DNA of 24,634 nt from DALYCO01 sp964535545 (GCA_964535545.1 CAZHUT010000009.1:1-24634); one strand, 5' to 3'; counted from the first letter of the stretch, positions 1 to 7,530 are shown. A program made the numbers and translations. The notes: generated by a model from the letters alone, not told the origin.

Positions 1-126
1 CTCGCAAGCAATGGACATGTCATGGGCGAATTCAAGAATCGAACATGGTATACCTGGATTGGCTATACGACATTTGCTGTTATGGTTGTCGCCAGTGTTG
101 CCACAATCATTTCGTTTTTCCTCTAA
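1..126 (+). CDS. C-terminal end of a probable Nramp-family divalent metal transporter (partial)
   Basis: The open frame enters from the left edge and ends with TAA, giving 41 residues. The visible part has a short polar stretch reading HVMGEFKN, followed by one hydrophobic helix that runs to the C-terminus. Nramp/MntH transporters typically have an MGxxxN loop ahead of their last transmembrane helix, and this is the basis for the call. If correct, the protein is an inner-membrane proton-coupled Mn/Fe importer. corA follows 21 bp downstream on the same strand, so the two would form a small metal-ion transport neighbourhood. Only the tail is visible, so any polytopic carrier with a similar loop remains possible. 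Confidence 0.5.
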   Translation, partial: LASNGHVMGEFKNRTWYTWIGYTTFAVMVVASVATIISFFL

Positions 127-132
127 AAACGT

Positions 133-138
133 TATACT
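133..138 (+). promoter_or_regulatory. -10 box (TATACT) directly before corA
   Basis: TATACT lies 9 nt upstream of the corA ATG, so transcription would begin within a few bases of the start codon and the mRNA would be essentially leaderless. No Shine-Dalgarno sequence is visible and no good -35 hexamer is seen. The same geometry recurs at dnaJ, trpS and zinc paralog P1. Confidence 0.45.
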
Positions 139-147
139 ACTGCATAT

Positions 148-1062
148 ATGATTTCAAAATGCATTTACAAAGGCATTACCTGGATTGATCTCGAGTCTCC
201 AACTCGCGAAGAAATTGACTCAATTCACGAAATGTTTGATTTGCCAGATTTGGTCGCTGAAGAACTGCGTTCTCCACTTTTCCCTGCTAAGGTAAATCGG
301 TACGGCAGATGTATTTATCTTGTCCTGCATTTCCCTGCGTTCTCAAAAAAGGCCAACAAGGTTGTCGAGCAGGAAATCGATTTTGTCATCGGCAAGGATT
401 TCATCATTACTGCCCACTATGAACCGGTGAATGCTATTACTGAGTTTGCCAAGCTGTTCGAAATCAATTCAATGCTTGATCGTGGCGTCGAATTGTCACA
501 TGCCGGCCATCTTTTTTACTACGTCATTCAGGAAATGTATCGCTCTACTGCGGCTGAATTGGAGACAATCAATGATTCCATTCGAGACATTGAAAACCAT
601 GTGTTCATGCATCGCGAAAACCGCATGGTTGGCGTTATTTCAGCAGCAAACCGCACCCTGGCTGATTTCAAGCAGTCTACACGCTTCCATAATGAGACAC
701 TGGCATCGTTGGAACAGGCCGGCACTGAATTTTTTGGCCGAGAATTTGCGTATCAGTTGAGTGCCATTATCGGCGAATACCGCAAGATCCAAAAGACTAT
801 TGATGATCACAAGGAAATTCTCCGCGATCTGCCAGAAACAAATGACTCTCTTTTGACGGCAAAAACAAACGACATTATTACAAAGCTTACTATCATGAAC
901 TTTGTGATGCTGCCGCTCGGTCTGTTGGCTTGGATCTTTGCAATGCCTATCGTTTCAGGACCGCTCTTGCGCGACAACACTGATTTCCTTATAGTCATAG
1001 CAGCGATGGCGCTCACTGGCCTCGTTATGATTATCTACTTCAAGAACAAGCGATGGCTCTAA
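148..1062 (+). CDS. corA: CorA-family divalent cation (Mg2+) transporter
   Basis: This 304-aa protein has the CorA layout: a long soluble N-terminal part rich in alpha/beta and coiled helices (residues 1 to about 245, including the long stalk helix) and two C-terminal transmembrane segments at about 250-269 and 280-298, ending in the short basic tail KNKRWL. CorA proteins form membrane pentamers that import Mg2+ (sometimes Co2+ or Ni2+). The usual signature at the end of TM1, Gly-Met-Asn, is not present; the matching place reads A265-M266-P267 (context WIFAMPIV). GMN contributes to the selectivity filter in canonical CorA, so ion specificity may differ. The ATG at 148 follows a -10 box by 9 nt. 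The end of the gene overlaps cysS by 10 bp, which suggests co-transcription and translational coupling. Confidence 0.85.
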   Translation: MISKCIYKGITWIDLESPTREEIDSIHEMFDLPDLVAEELRSPLFPAKVNRYGRCIYLVLHFPAFSKKANKVVEQEIDFVIGKDFIITAHYEPVNAITEFAKLFEINSMLDRGVELSHAGHLFYYVIQEMYRSTAAELETINDSIRDIENHVFMHRENRMVGVISAANRTLADFKQSTRFHNETLASLEQAGTEFFGREFAYQLSAIIGEYRKIQKTIDDHKEILRDLPETNDSLLTAKTNDIITKLTIMNFVMLPLGLLAWIFAMPIVSGPLLRDNTDFLIVIAAMALTGLVMIIYFKNKRWL

Positions 1063-2414
1063 AAATCTACAATTCCCTCTCTCGAGAACTCGAAGAATTC
1101 AAACCACTCAATGCTCCGCATGTCGGGCTCTATACCTGTGGCCCGACGGTCTATAACTATCCACATATTGGTAATTACCGCGCCTACATTTTTGGTGATA
1201 TTTTAAAGCGCACGCTTTCTTATAATGGTTTCAAGGTGAAGCACATCATGAATCTGACTGACATCGATGACAAGACGATTCGTGATTCTCAGAAGGAAGG
1301 AAAATCACTGAAGGAATTTACTGAATTTTATACTGAAGAATTTTATAAGGACCGAGATGTTCTTAACATCATTCCAGCTGACAAATATACCAAGGCAACT
1401 GATTTCGTTCCTGAAATGGTTGCAATCACAGAAAAGTTGATTGCCAATGGCCACGCATACAAAGGCGAAGACGGCAGTACGTATTTTTCTCTTAAGTCTG
1501 ACAAAGAATACGGTAAGCTTTCGCATATCGACGTGAAGACACTTGAAGACAATGCTTCAGGCCGCATGCGCGCCGATGAATATGACAAAGACAATGCGCA
1601 GGATTTTGCCCTCTGGAAAGCATATGATGCCGCAGACGGCGATGTGTTCTGGGAAACATCTCTTGGTAAGGGCCGACCAGGCTGGCATATCGAATGTTCA
1701 GCAATGAGCATGAGCGAGCTCGGTGAAAGCTTTGATATTCATACGGGCGGTATCGACAATATGTTCCCGCATCACGAAAACGAAATTGCTCAGTCCGAAT
1801 GCGCGACCGGCAAGCAGTTCGTAAAATACTGGATGCACAATGCCTGGCTCTTGGTGGATGATAAGAAAATGGCAAAGTCGGCTGGCAATTTCTACACATT
1901 GCGCGACGTCATTCAGAAAGGATTCAATCCGCTCGCCTACCGTTTCCTATTACTTGGAACGCATTACCGAACACCGGTGAATTTTACTTGGGAAGCTATG
2001 AAGGCCGCTGAAGCAGGATTGATGGGCTTGTACCAGTTCTACATGTTTCTTGGAAATGAAAAAGGAACTATTTCCGAAGACTATAAAAAGAAATTTACCG
2101 AAGCAGTCAGTAATGATTTGAATACGTCACAGGCGCTTGCTGTAGTTTCTGAATTGCGTCGCGATACGACACTCTCAAATGCAGACAAGAAAGCAACACT
2201 TCTGGATTTTGATACAGTTTTGGGACTTGGATTTGAAAAATTAGATTCACTTAAGGCAATTCCTGAAGAGATTCAGGCAATGATCAAAGAGCGTGACGAA
2301 GCTCGCCAGGCTAAGGATTGGCAAAAGAGCGACGCGCTTCGCGCGTCGCTCCAAGATGCCGGTTATAATGTTTACGATACTTCGGACGGTACCGTTGTAA
2401 TGCCAAAACTGTAA
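1053..2414 (+). CDS. cysS: Cysteinyl-tRNA synthetase
   Basis: This class I aminoacyl-tRNA synthetase charges tRNA-Cys in the cytosol; at 453 aa it has the usual length. The N-terminus carries the TCGPTVYNYPHIGN block with the HIGH-type motif HIGN at 38-41. The catalytic KMSKS loop reads KMAKS at 272-276. The four zinc ligands known from the E. coli enzyme have counterparts at C29, C215, H240 and E244, with matching spacing. The C-terminal third is helical, as expected for the anticodon-stem contact region. The ATG at 1053 lies inside the last codons of corA, so the gene is probably translated from the corA transcript. The next gene converges on it with only 6 bp between stop codons, and no intrinsic terminator is obvious. 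Confidence 0.97.
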   Translation: MALKIYNSLSRELEEFKPLNAPHVGLYTCGPTVYNYPHIGNYRAYIFGDILKRTLSYNGFKVKHIMNLTDIDDKTIRDSQKEGKSLKEFTEFYTEEFYKDRDVLNIIPADKYTKATDFVPEMVAITEKLIANGHAYKGEDGSTYFSLKSDKEYGKLSHIDVKTLEDNASGRMRADEYDKDNAQDFALWKAYDAADGDVFWETSLGKGRPGWHIECSAMSMSELGESFDIHTGGIDNMFPHHENEIAQSECATGKQFVKYWMHNAWLLVDDKKMAKSAGNFYTLRDVIQKGFNPLAYRFLLLGTHYRTPVNFTWEAMKAAEAGLMGLYQFYMFLGNEKGTISEDYKKKFTEAVSNDLNTSQALAVVSELRRDTTLSNADKKATLLDFDTVLGLGFEKLDSLKAIPEEIQAMIKERDEARQAKDWQKSDALRASLQDAGYNVYDTSDGTVVMPKL

Positions 2415-2420
2415 ATTTAG

Positions 2421-3299
2421 TTACAAATTAACCCACAACGACACCCTCTTTGATCCATCCGGCAGCTGTAGGATATTTACTCCGATTTCATGGATACCCT
2501 CGCCTGAATTATCGATTACTTCTACGCCAGTAGGAGTCTTCTTTACCTTATTTCCAGCAATAGTTTGCCCGCTTTCAGTATGTGATGGCCTTGTAACAAC
2601 CTTTAATCCTTGCGCGCTGATTGCCGCAGTATAGGTTGTAATAATGTGCTCAATGCTTTCGTGTGAGATAAAAATAATGTCAGCACCAGCAGGCAATGTA
2701 AGATCAGGATTAATTATTGAAGCTTGGCGAGTGTTCGCGCTCAAAACATCGGTATCGTTTGGCATAGGGAAATTTGCAGGAAACATGGCTTTCGCCCCAG
2801 CCAGTTTGTTTTGATCAACAGGAGACTTTTGTAACTGATGAATTTCGTTTGTAGTCGCTTGGTTCTTTACGAATGTCAGTAGTGACTGTCCAAATAGCTT
2901 TCCAGTAATAATAACGATTGCAATCATCACTAAGGCGTTTAAGATGACAAACCAGGTTGCCCGGCCCCAGCTTATCTGATAGATGTGTTTTGCTAATATA
3001 AACGGCGTTAAAAAGGCGATAATGCTTAAAATTAATCCGATTGGAAAAATACCAATTATTTTACCTATTGATGTAATTATTCCTCCAACTCCAAGGATAA
3101 AAAGTGCGGAAGCAATGTTTGCGTTTTGCAGGTTCATAATGCGAGACACTCCCCAGGTAATGATAAGAGAAATGACCCACATGACGATAGTAAATCCAAT
3201 ACCTATTCCACCAAGCACAGAACAAGCAAGGCCGACACCAACTACAAATAAACCCAAACTACTGGGTAGGCTTTGTGACCATTTTTGAATCGAATCCAT
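2421..3299 (-). CDS. Polytopic membrane protein with a C-terminal soluble domain, unknown function
   Basis: I do not recognise a family for this 292-aa protein. The first 140 residues or so are strongly hydrophobic and read as about five transmembrane helices with little between them. The remaining 150 residues are soluble and begin with a helical linker (KNQATTNEIHQLQK). They contain a compact alpha/beta stretch with PAGADIIFISHESIEHIITTYT and end with SKRVSLWVNL, resembling a small extracytoplasmic sensor or binding domain. An anchored envelope protein is the most that can be inferred. It starts at ATG 3299; a TACAAT box preceded by TGG lies 28 nt upstream. dnaJ lies upstream on the same strand with a weak terminator between them, and cysS converges at the other end. 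Confidence 0.7.
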   Translation of the reverse strand: MDSIQKWSQSLPSSLGLFVVGVGLACSVLGGIGIGFTIVMWVISLIITWGVSRIMNLQNANIASALFILGVGGIITSIGKIIGIFPIGLILSIIAFLTPFILAKHIYQISWGRATWFVILNALVMIAIVIITGKLFGQSLLTFVKNQATTNEIHQLQKSPVDQNKLAGAKAMFPANFPMPNDTDVLSANTRQASIINPDLTLPAGADIIFISHESIEHIITTYTAAISAQGLKVVTRPSHTESGQTIAGNKVKKTPTGVEVIDNSGEGIHEIGVNILQLPDGSKRVSLWVNL

Positions 3300-3325
3300 A
3301 AAAAAGTATTAGTTTAGTAATACTT
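3300..3325 (-). terminator. AT-rich hairpin plus T-run downstream of dnaJ
   Basis: On the minus strand an 8-bp perfect stem (AAGTATTA / TAATACTT) with a 6-nt loop is followed by six T residues, immediately before the ATG of the membrane protein gene. It would serve as a weak intrinsic terminator for dnaJ. The predicted start of the next transcript falls inside the repeat, so it could instead be an operator. Confidence 0.5.
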
Positions 3326-3327
3326 GG

Positions 3328-3333
3328 ATTGTA
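3328..3333 (-). promoter_or_regulatory. Extended -10 box (TGG-TACAAT) for the membrane protein gene
   Basis: TACAAT preceded by TGG gives an extended -10 element 28 nt ahead of ATG 3299. The -35 region is poor, as is common when an extended -10 is present. Confidence 0.4.
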
Positions 3334-3355
3334 CCATATCGGAAAAACAAAATTC

Positions 3356-4255
3356 TTAAATTCCCTCCTCTCGCAATTTCTCTATCTGCTCCTTCGCCTT
3401 CTTCGAAAGCTTCTCCGGAATTTTGATATTGATTGTCAGCAGCAAATCACCGCGTTTCTTGCCATGCGGTACGCCTTTTTCTTTGACGCGCAGAATTTCA
3501 GTCGGCTGCAAACCCGCAGGAATCTTAACTGTTAATTTACCTTCAAGCGTATCGATTTCATATTCAGCACCGAGCAATGCATCAGTAAGTTTTACATCTA
3601 GGGCGCGAACGAGATTTACTCCAACTTTGCGGTATACAGGATCTGGTCGGACAGAAACTTGCACGTGTAAATCACCCGTAGGTCCATTATCAATCACTTC
3701 ACCATATTCACGTACGCGAAGTGTCTCACCGCTTTCAATACCCGGAGGAACAACGACAGTCACTTCTTCAGATTTGGTTTTCACACCTGCACCTTTGAGT
3801 GAAATCGTTTTCTCAGTTCCAAAAACAGATTCCTTAAATGTAACTTCAATCGCAGCATTGATATTTCTTCCTCGTGGAGTTCGTTGGCGCATGCCGCCAC
3901 CGAAGAATGAGCTGAAAATGTCTCCGAGGTCGTTCATTTCAAATTCAGCACCGCCGCCATTTTGGAAGCCGGAAAAGTCAAATCCGAAATCATTCGGATT
4001 GAATCCGCCCTGGAAACCGCCATATCCGCCGCCTCCCATGCCGTTTACGCCCGCTTCGCCAAATCTGTCATATTGCGCGCGCTTCTTTTCATCAGAGAGT
4101 ACCTGATATGCCTCGTTTACTTCCTTGAATTTTGTATCGTCGCCATTGTTTTTGTCCGGATGATACTGGTGAGCCATTTTGCGGAACGCTTTTTTGACTT
4201 CATCCTGAGATGCGTTCTTTTCTACACCCAATATCTTGTAAAAATCTTTTGCCAT
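3356..4255 (-). CDS. dnaJ: DnaJ-type co-chaperone lacking the zinc-finger domain
   Basis: This Hsp40 co-chaperone (299 aa) stimulates the DnaK ATPase and delivers unfolded substrates in the cytosol. The J domain covers residues 1-68, with the HPD tripeptide at 32-34. A Gly/Phe-rich linker (about 70-125, with GFNPNDFGFDFSGF) follows, then the two beta-barrel substrate-binding domains and a C-terminal helix. The four CxxCxGxG zinc repeats of type I DnaJ are completely absent: the region reads directly from TFKESVFGTEKTISL into KSEEVTVVVPPGI. It is therefore of type II (CbpA-like) architecture, although its position is taken to be the main dnaJ. No dnaK or grpE is in the window. A consensus TATAAT box lies 8 nt before the ATG, which predicts an almost leaderless mRNA. 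A terminator-like hairpin follows the gene. Confidence 0.93.
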   Translation of the reverse strand: MAKDFYKILGVEKNASQDEVKKAFRKMAHQYHPDKNNGDDTKFKEVNEAYQVLSDEKKRAQYDRFGEAGVNGMGGGGYGGFQGGFNPNDFGFDFSGFQNGGGAEFEMNDLGDIFSSFFGGGMRQRTPRGRNINAAIEVTFKESVFGTEKTISLKGAGVKTKSEEVTVVVPPGIESGETLRVREYGEVIDNGPTGDLHVQVSVRPDPVYRKVGVNLVRALDVKLTDALLGAEYEIDTLEGKLTVKIPAGLQPTEILRVKEKGVPHGKKRGDLLLTINIKIPEKLSKKAKEQIEKLREEGI

Positions 4256-4263
4256 ACGACAGT

Positions 4264-4291
4264 ATTATACGTTTCAACAAAATTTCCGCAA
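4264..4291 (-). promoter_or_regulatory. dnaJ promoter
   Basis: TTGCGG (4286-4291) and perfect TATAAT (4264-4269) are separated by 16 nt. The -10 box ends 8 nt before the dnaJ ATG, leaving a leader of only 1-2 nt. No CIRCE-type repeat is visible. Confidence 0.65.
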
Positions 4292-4304
4292 GCGCGAAAA
4301 ATAA

Positions 4305-4335
4305 GTAAAAAAGCCCCCGATTGCTCAGGAGCTTT
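4305..4335 (-). terminator. Intrinsic terminator of the lipoprotein gene
   Basis: On the minus strand, AAAGCTCC pairs with GGGGCTTT (8 bp with one G-U pair) and is followed by a T-run. It lies just past the TGA of the lipoprotein gene and before the dnaJ promoter. Confidence 0.75.
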
Positions 4336-4358
4336 ATATTAATGTAAGTGATGTAAAA

Positions 4359-4931
4359 TCATATTTGTACTGAGCTAGGATCCTTTGTTGGAACCGGAAT
4401 CTGTTTGTGCGGTTGCTCTTTATTGCTTTTTTCGATAGCTTCCCGCCAATCTTTTATCAAGTAAAAGAAGTCTTCTGTTGTCGAATCATTTTGCAACACA
4501 AGGCCTACCTCATCCGAAAGCAACACCGCCATGCAGTTTGTAATCTCAGTAGTAATACCTTGTGGGGTACTCATCTTTTCTGTTGTTCGCGCCGTACCGA
4601 GCGATAGCTCATCGGTTAAGATAGATGATTGGCTGATAGCAATTGTTATATCGCTTTCTTCGTCATCTAACTTCGTAGCATAGCTCAAGCGTATTTTTTT
4701 CTCGGCTGTTATCATTACCGAATATACTATCGGTAATTTCATAGCCCCTTCCTGTTCACCATTTACCATTTGGCCGGTGATAAGTAGATACCCGCTGCCG
4801 CTGTGGTAGGCATAGCAGTCAATGCCCGTTGTGGTTTGTTGAAGTGTTTCAAGGTCTACGTTGTGTTTGTGGCGGCAAGCAGAAAAGCCCAACAAAAACG
4901 TTGCGAGTGCGATGTAAAAGATTTTTTTCAT
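4359..4931 (-). CDS. Small lipoprotein, unknown function
   Basis: This 190-aa protein begins with a classical lipoprotein signal: MKKIF, a hydrophobic stretch, then LGFSAC with the modifiable Cys at position 19, followed by RHKHN. It should be exported by Sec, lipidated, and anchored to the outer face of the membrane. The mature part is hydrophilic and rich in beta-type stretches (YLLITGQMVNG, LPIVYSVMITAEKKIRLSYA), without a motif that I know. The C-terminus is a proline-rich tail (HKQIPVPTKDPSSVQI). The Ala-Cys cleavage site and codon style recall Bacteroidetes-type lipoproteins, so transfer is conceivable. It stands alone, with its own promoter and terminator. Confidence 0.75.
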   Translation of the reverse strand: MKKIFYIALATFLLGFSACRHKHNVDLETLQQTTTGIDCYAYHSGSGYLLITGQMVNGEQEGAMKLPIVYSVMITAEKKIRLSYATKLDDEESDITIAISQSSILTDELSLGTARTTEKMSTPQGITTEITNCMAVLLSDEVGLVLQNDSTTEDFFYLIKDWREAIEKSNKEQPHKQIPVPTKDPSSVQI

Positions 4932-4949
4932 AGTGACAGTTTTTTTGTA

Positions 4950-4977
4950 ACCATACCATAAAAGAAGGGATTGTCAA
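4950..4977 (-). promoter_or_regulatory. Promoter of the lipoprotein gene
   Basis: Perfect TTGACA (4972-4977) is followed after 16 nt by TATGGT (4950-4955), preceded by TGG (extended -10). The -35 hexamer overlaps the T-run of the upstream terminator, so the two genes are packed back to back. The predicted leader is about 12 nt with no ribosome binding site. Confidence 0.6.
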
Positions 4978-5009
4978 AAAAACAACCGTTGCAAAATAAA
5001 TTGCAACGG
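4974..5009 (-). terminator. Intrinsic terminator of the HD-hydrolase gene
   Basis: A perfect 9-bp stem (CCGTTGCAA / TTGCAACGG, 6-nt loop) is followed on the minus strand by TTG and seven T residues, just after the HD gene. Confidence 0.85.
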
Positions 5010-5032
5010 CCGGTATGTTTGGCTTAGGTTTC

Positions 5033-5836
5033 CTAAGCTATGGCGTTGAGTCTTTCGACTTCAGTTTTGAATTCATCAAGTATGATGTCTTCCCTGCGCA
5101 CATTGTATGCGTACTCAATGGCGGCAGGTTTAAAAGTAACTAATGTTCGTAGTGATTCTTCCGGATTCACAAACACATTTTGCGCGCCCTCAGAAAGGTA
5201 CACTTTGTCGTTATTTTGTGAACGGGTTTTCAGAAATGATATGAACTTTGGTTGTTCTTCATAGATGAATTGTGTTGGGCTGAAGATTCTGCCTTCGGCC
5301 GCAAATTCATCCACCAGTCCCATCGAGGCCCAGAGCCAGTACATCGCTCCTCTGCCAAGGTGGGCTAAATCGGCATCCTGCATGACACGGGCGAACCGGT
5401 CATTGATCTTGCCGCGGTTTCCAAAAATTGTGGCAAAGATGTCGTCACGCGCTGCAGCCATGGCCTGATCTTTGGTCATGCCCATTATTTTCAAATCATC
5501 TTCGTCATATACCAGCGAAGTAAGCTCGAATGAACGAATTTCGTCATACACGCGCACTCTTCCTTCATGTCCGGCATCGTGAGTTAATCCGCTCATTGCT
5601 ACGCGGTTTATCTCTTTTCGTTCAGCGCCTTCTGCGATCAGTATCATGATGGCGCTTTCGGTAAAACCGAGCATGTGGCCAAAATTATGATACGGGTTTT
5701 TGTTGGCGATGATTGCCGCGCGGTAAATCATGTCGTAGGTAATATCACTGTGTTCGATGATGTAGTTAACTTTATTTAGGTTTTCGCGTTTCCTAAAAAG
5801 TTTTTTTGTAATGAATTTATCAGTTTCGCTTTTCAT
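5033..5836 (-). CDS. HD-domain metal-dependent phosphohydrolase
   Basis: HD-superfamily proteins use His/Asp-bound divalent metals to hydrolyse phosphate esters (nucleotides, cyclic or signalling nucleotides). The metal ligands are visible: H50 and H54 in NPYHNFGH, H86-D87 in LTHDAGHEG with H90, and D154/D156 in VMQDADLAH. The protein is 267 aa from the start chosen here. A GTG 24 bp upstream (5860) would add 8 residues, but it lies only 4 nt after the TATAAT box, ahead of the likely transcription start, so the ATG at 5836 is preferred. There is no signal peptide or membrane segment, so it is cytosolic. The substrate cannot be told from the sequence. Promoter and terminator are both clear, so the gene is monocistronic. 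Confidence 0.8.
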   Translation of the reverse strand: MKSETDKFITKKLFRKRENLNKVNYIIEHSDITYDMIYRAAIIANKNPYHNFGHMLGFTESAIMILIAEGAERKEINRVAMSGLTHDAGHEGRVRVYDEIRSFELTSLVYDEDDLKIMGMTKDQAMAAARDDIFATIFGNRGKINDRFARVMQDADLAHLGRGAMYWLWASMGLVDEFAAEGRIFSPTQFIYEEQPKFISFLKTRSQNNDKVYLSEGAQNVFVNPEESLRTLVTFKPAAIEYAYNVRREDIILDEFKTEVERLNAIA

Positions 5837-5864
5837 ATCTGAGAGTATTTGGTATCTCACTTAT

Positions 5865-5893
5865 ATTATACCACAATTTTAAAAAACAAGCAA
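5865..5893 (-). promoter_or_regulatory. Promoter of the HD-hydrolase gene
   Basis: TTGCTT (5888-5893), a 17-nt spacer ending in TGG, and perfect TATAAT (5865-5870). The extended -10 and spacing make this a strong sigma70-type promoter. It decides the start choice for the gene. Confidence 0.75.
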
Positions 5894-5925
5894 GCTAAAA
5901 ACCCTTATTTTGTAAGGGTTTTTAG
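5893..5925 (-). terminator. Intrinsic terminator of aspS
   Basis: A 13-bp perfect stem (CTAAAAACCCTTA / TAAGGGTTTTTAG) with a 5-nt loop begins 7 bp past the aspS stop. The U-run is part of the descending stem. It abuts the -35 of the HD gene. Confidence 0.85.
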
Positions 5926-5931
5926 GAGATT

Positions 5932-7326
5932 CTATTTACTTATCTCGATTCCTAACTCTCTGAGCTGTTTCGCCGAAATTTCACTTGGCGAACCCATCAT
6001 GAGGTCTTTGCCTTCGCCAGTCTTTGGAAATGCAATGACTTCACGGATGTTTGGCTCGTTCTGAAGAATCATGACGATACGATCGATACCAGGAGCGAAG
6101 CCGCCATGTGGAGGCGCACCAAACGTAAAGGCTTCGAGCATGTGAGCGAATTTCTTCTGCTGTTCCTCTTCAGAAACGCCGATGAGATCGAATACTTGCT
6201 TCTGTTCAGCGCGATCATGAATTCGGATTGAGCCTGATGAAAGTTCGTAGCCGTTCAAGACCAAGTCGTATGAGTTTGCACGAATTGAGAAGAGGTCTTC
6301 CCCTTTCATGAACTTCTCTTTGTCGTCTGGATGAATCTGGCAGAATGGGTGGTGTGCAGCCTGGATTTCGCCTTCATCTGTTTTTTCAAACATTGGGAAA
6401 TCGACGATCCATGCAAATGCGAGTTCATTTGGATCTTCTTTGTTTACGCGAAGATCTGGCTTGTCTGAACCATATTTTTCCATTGATTCCTTGTATGTAA
6501 GACGTGGGAATGGAATCTGAGTGATTTTCTTTTCTGGATACAGTTTCTGAACCATTTCGATAAACATCGGTTCAGTGTAGGCCAACACTTCCTCTTGGGT
6601 CACGAATGACATTTCGAAGTCGAGCTGGGTGAATTCTGGCTGACGGTCACCACGAGTGTCTTCGTCGCGCATGCAGCGGGCAATCTGGAAGTAGCGTTCG
6701 AAACCTGCAACCATTGAAAGCTGCTTGAACTGCTGCGGTGACTGTGGCAATGCGTAGAACTTGCCGTTGAATAGTCGTGATGGCACGACGTATTCGCGTG
6801 AGCCTTCCGGTGTTCCCTTCATGAGGATCGGAGTTTCGATTTCGATGAAGTCATTCTTGTGCATGTATTCGCGGAAGAACGTGATGATCTTGTCGCGCAT
6901 GCGAATGTTCTTCTGCATGCGTTCGCTACGAAGATCCAAGTACTTGTACTTCATGCGCAAGTCTTCGTTAATGGCGCGAGTATCGCTGCCGAGTTCGAAT
7001 GGTGGCGTTTCTGATTCGTTCAAGACTTCGATACCGAGAATTTCGAGTTCGATATCGCCGTTCAAAACGCCTTGCTTTACGTTTCGCTCGGGACGCTTAT
7101 TAACCTTTCCTGTTACCTTCAAAACCCACTCCGGACGAACCTTGTTCGCCACTTCGAGTGCTTCGGCGTGCATTGGAAGCGCCACGCCCTGGACCTTGCC
7201 CGAGAAATCGCGCATGTCCATAAAAATCATTTTTCCTTGATCGCGGCGGACATCAACCCAGCCGGCAATCACGACTTCTTCGCCAACGTGTGAGGCGAGG
7301 TCGCGTATAAATAGTCTACCTACCAT
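5932..7326 (-). CDS. aspS: Aspartyl-tRNA synthetase, shortened form lacking the GAD insertion
   Basis: This class IIb aminoacyl-tRNA synthetase charges tRNA-Asp. An N-terminal OB-fold anticodon-binding domain (1 to about 105) is followed by the catalytic core: motif 2 at 217-236 (RCMRDEDTRGDRQPEFTQLD), WIVDFPMFE at 306-314, and motif 3 at 408-421 (GGFAPGIDR). These details are of the bacterial AspRS type. Bacterial AspRS usually has about 590 residues, with a GAD insertion domain of more than 100 residues after the SDKPDLR motif. Here SDKPDLR (287-293) is followed after 12 residues by the core strand WIVDFP, so the insertion is missing and the protein is 464 aa. I cannot tell from the sequence whether it also charges tRNA-Asn. 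The gene is controlled by a T-box leader and has its own terminator. Confidence 0.96.
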   Translation of the reverse strand: MVGRLFIRDLASHVGEEVVIAGWVDVRRDQGKMIFMDMRDFSGKVQGVALPMHAEALEVANKVRPEWVLKVTGKVNKRPERNVKQGVLNGDIELEILGIEVLNESETPPFELGSDTRAINEDLRMKYKYLDLRSERMQKNIRMRDKIITFFREYMHKNDFIEIETPILMKGTPEGSREYVVPSRLFNGKFYALPQSPQQFKQLSMVAGFERYFQIARCMRDEDTRGDRQPEFTQLDFEMSFVTQEEVLAYTEPMFIEMVQKLYPEKKITQIPFPRLTYKESMEKYGSDKPDLRVNKEDPNELAFAWIVDFPMFEKTDEGEIQAAHHPFCQIHPDDKEKFMKGEDLFSIRANSYDLVLNGYELSSGSIRIHDRAEQKQVFDLIGVSEEEQQKKFAHMLEAFTFGAPPHGGFAPGIDRIVMILQNEPNIREVIAFPKTGEGKDLMMGSPSEISAKQLRELGIEISK

Positions 7327-7346
7327 AGATATACTTAGAGGGATAT

Positions 7347-7526
7347 AAAAAATCGCCTCTTCAAATTAACTGTTAATTAATTTGCAGGGGCGATTTTTCG
7401 TCGCGGTGCCACCCTACTTTATCGACTCATTGACTGCTATATCGGGCTTACCCGTGAGGTTCTACTCCTCTGGAAATCCAGACTTTCTTCCCCATGCCTT
7501 CCCTGTGTCAGCAGGATCAACGGCAT
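7347..7526 (-). ncRNA. T-box riboswitch of aspS with very short Stem I
   Basis: The minus strand carries the T-box signature AGGGTGGCACCGCG at 7415-7402. Its UGGC would pair with the GCCA end of an uncharged tRNA with discriminator G, as in tRNA-Asp. A competing intrinsic terminator (AAAAATCGCC / GGCGATTTTT, 7398-7348) follows, with an inner AAATTAA stem. Upstream, ATGCC/GGCAT (7526-7522 / 7498-7494) and CCTG/CAGG (7515-7512 / 7505-7502) enclose the loop CTGACA, containing GAC (Asp) at 7509-7507. Further stems are TCTGG/CCAGA (7482-7469) and CGGG/CCCG (7454-7443), the latter fitting Stem III. The predicted transcription start is at about 7525, which leaves no room for a canonical ~100-nt Stem I. 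Expected action: uncharged tRNA-Asp stabilises the antiterminator and turns aspS on. Confidence 0.88.
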
Positions 7527-7530
7527 ACTG

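Noticed and set aside
3423..4106. 227-aa plus-strand frame opposite dnaJ
   Set aside because: It is the antisense shadow of the Gly/Phe-rich dnaJ coding sequence, with no promoter or protein features of its own.
4359..4361. TGA read as glycine (Gracilibacteria/Absconditabacteria code)
   Set aside because: The lipoprotein gene ends in TGA just ahead of a good terminator, and other genes show no in-frame TGA, so the standard bacterial code fits.
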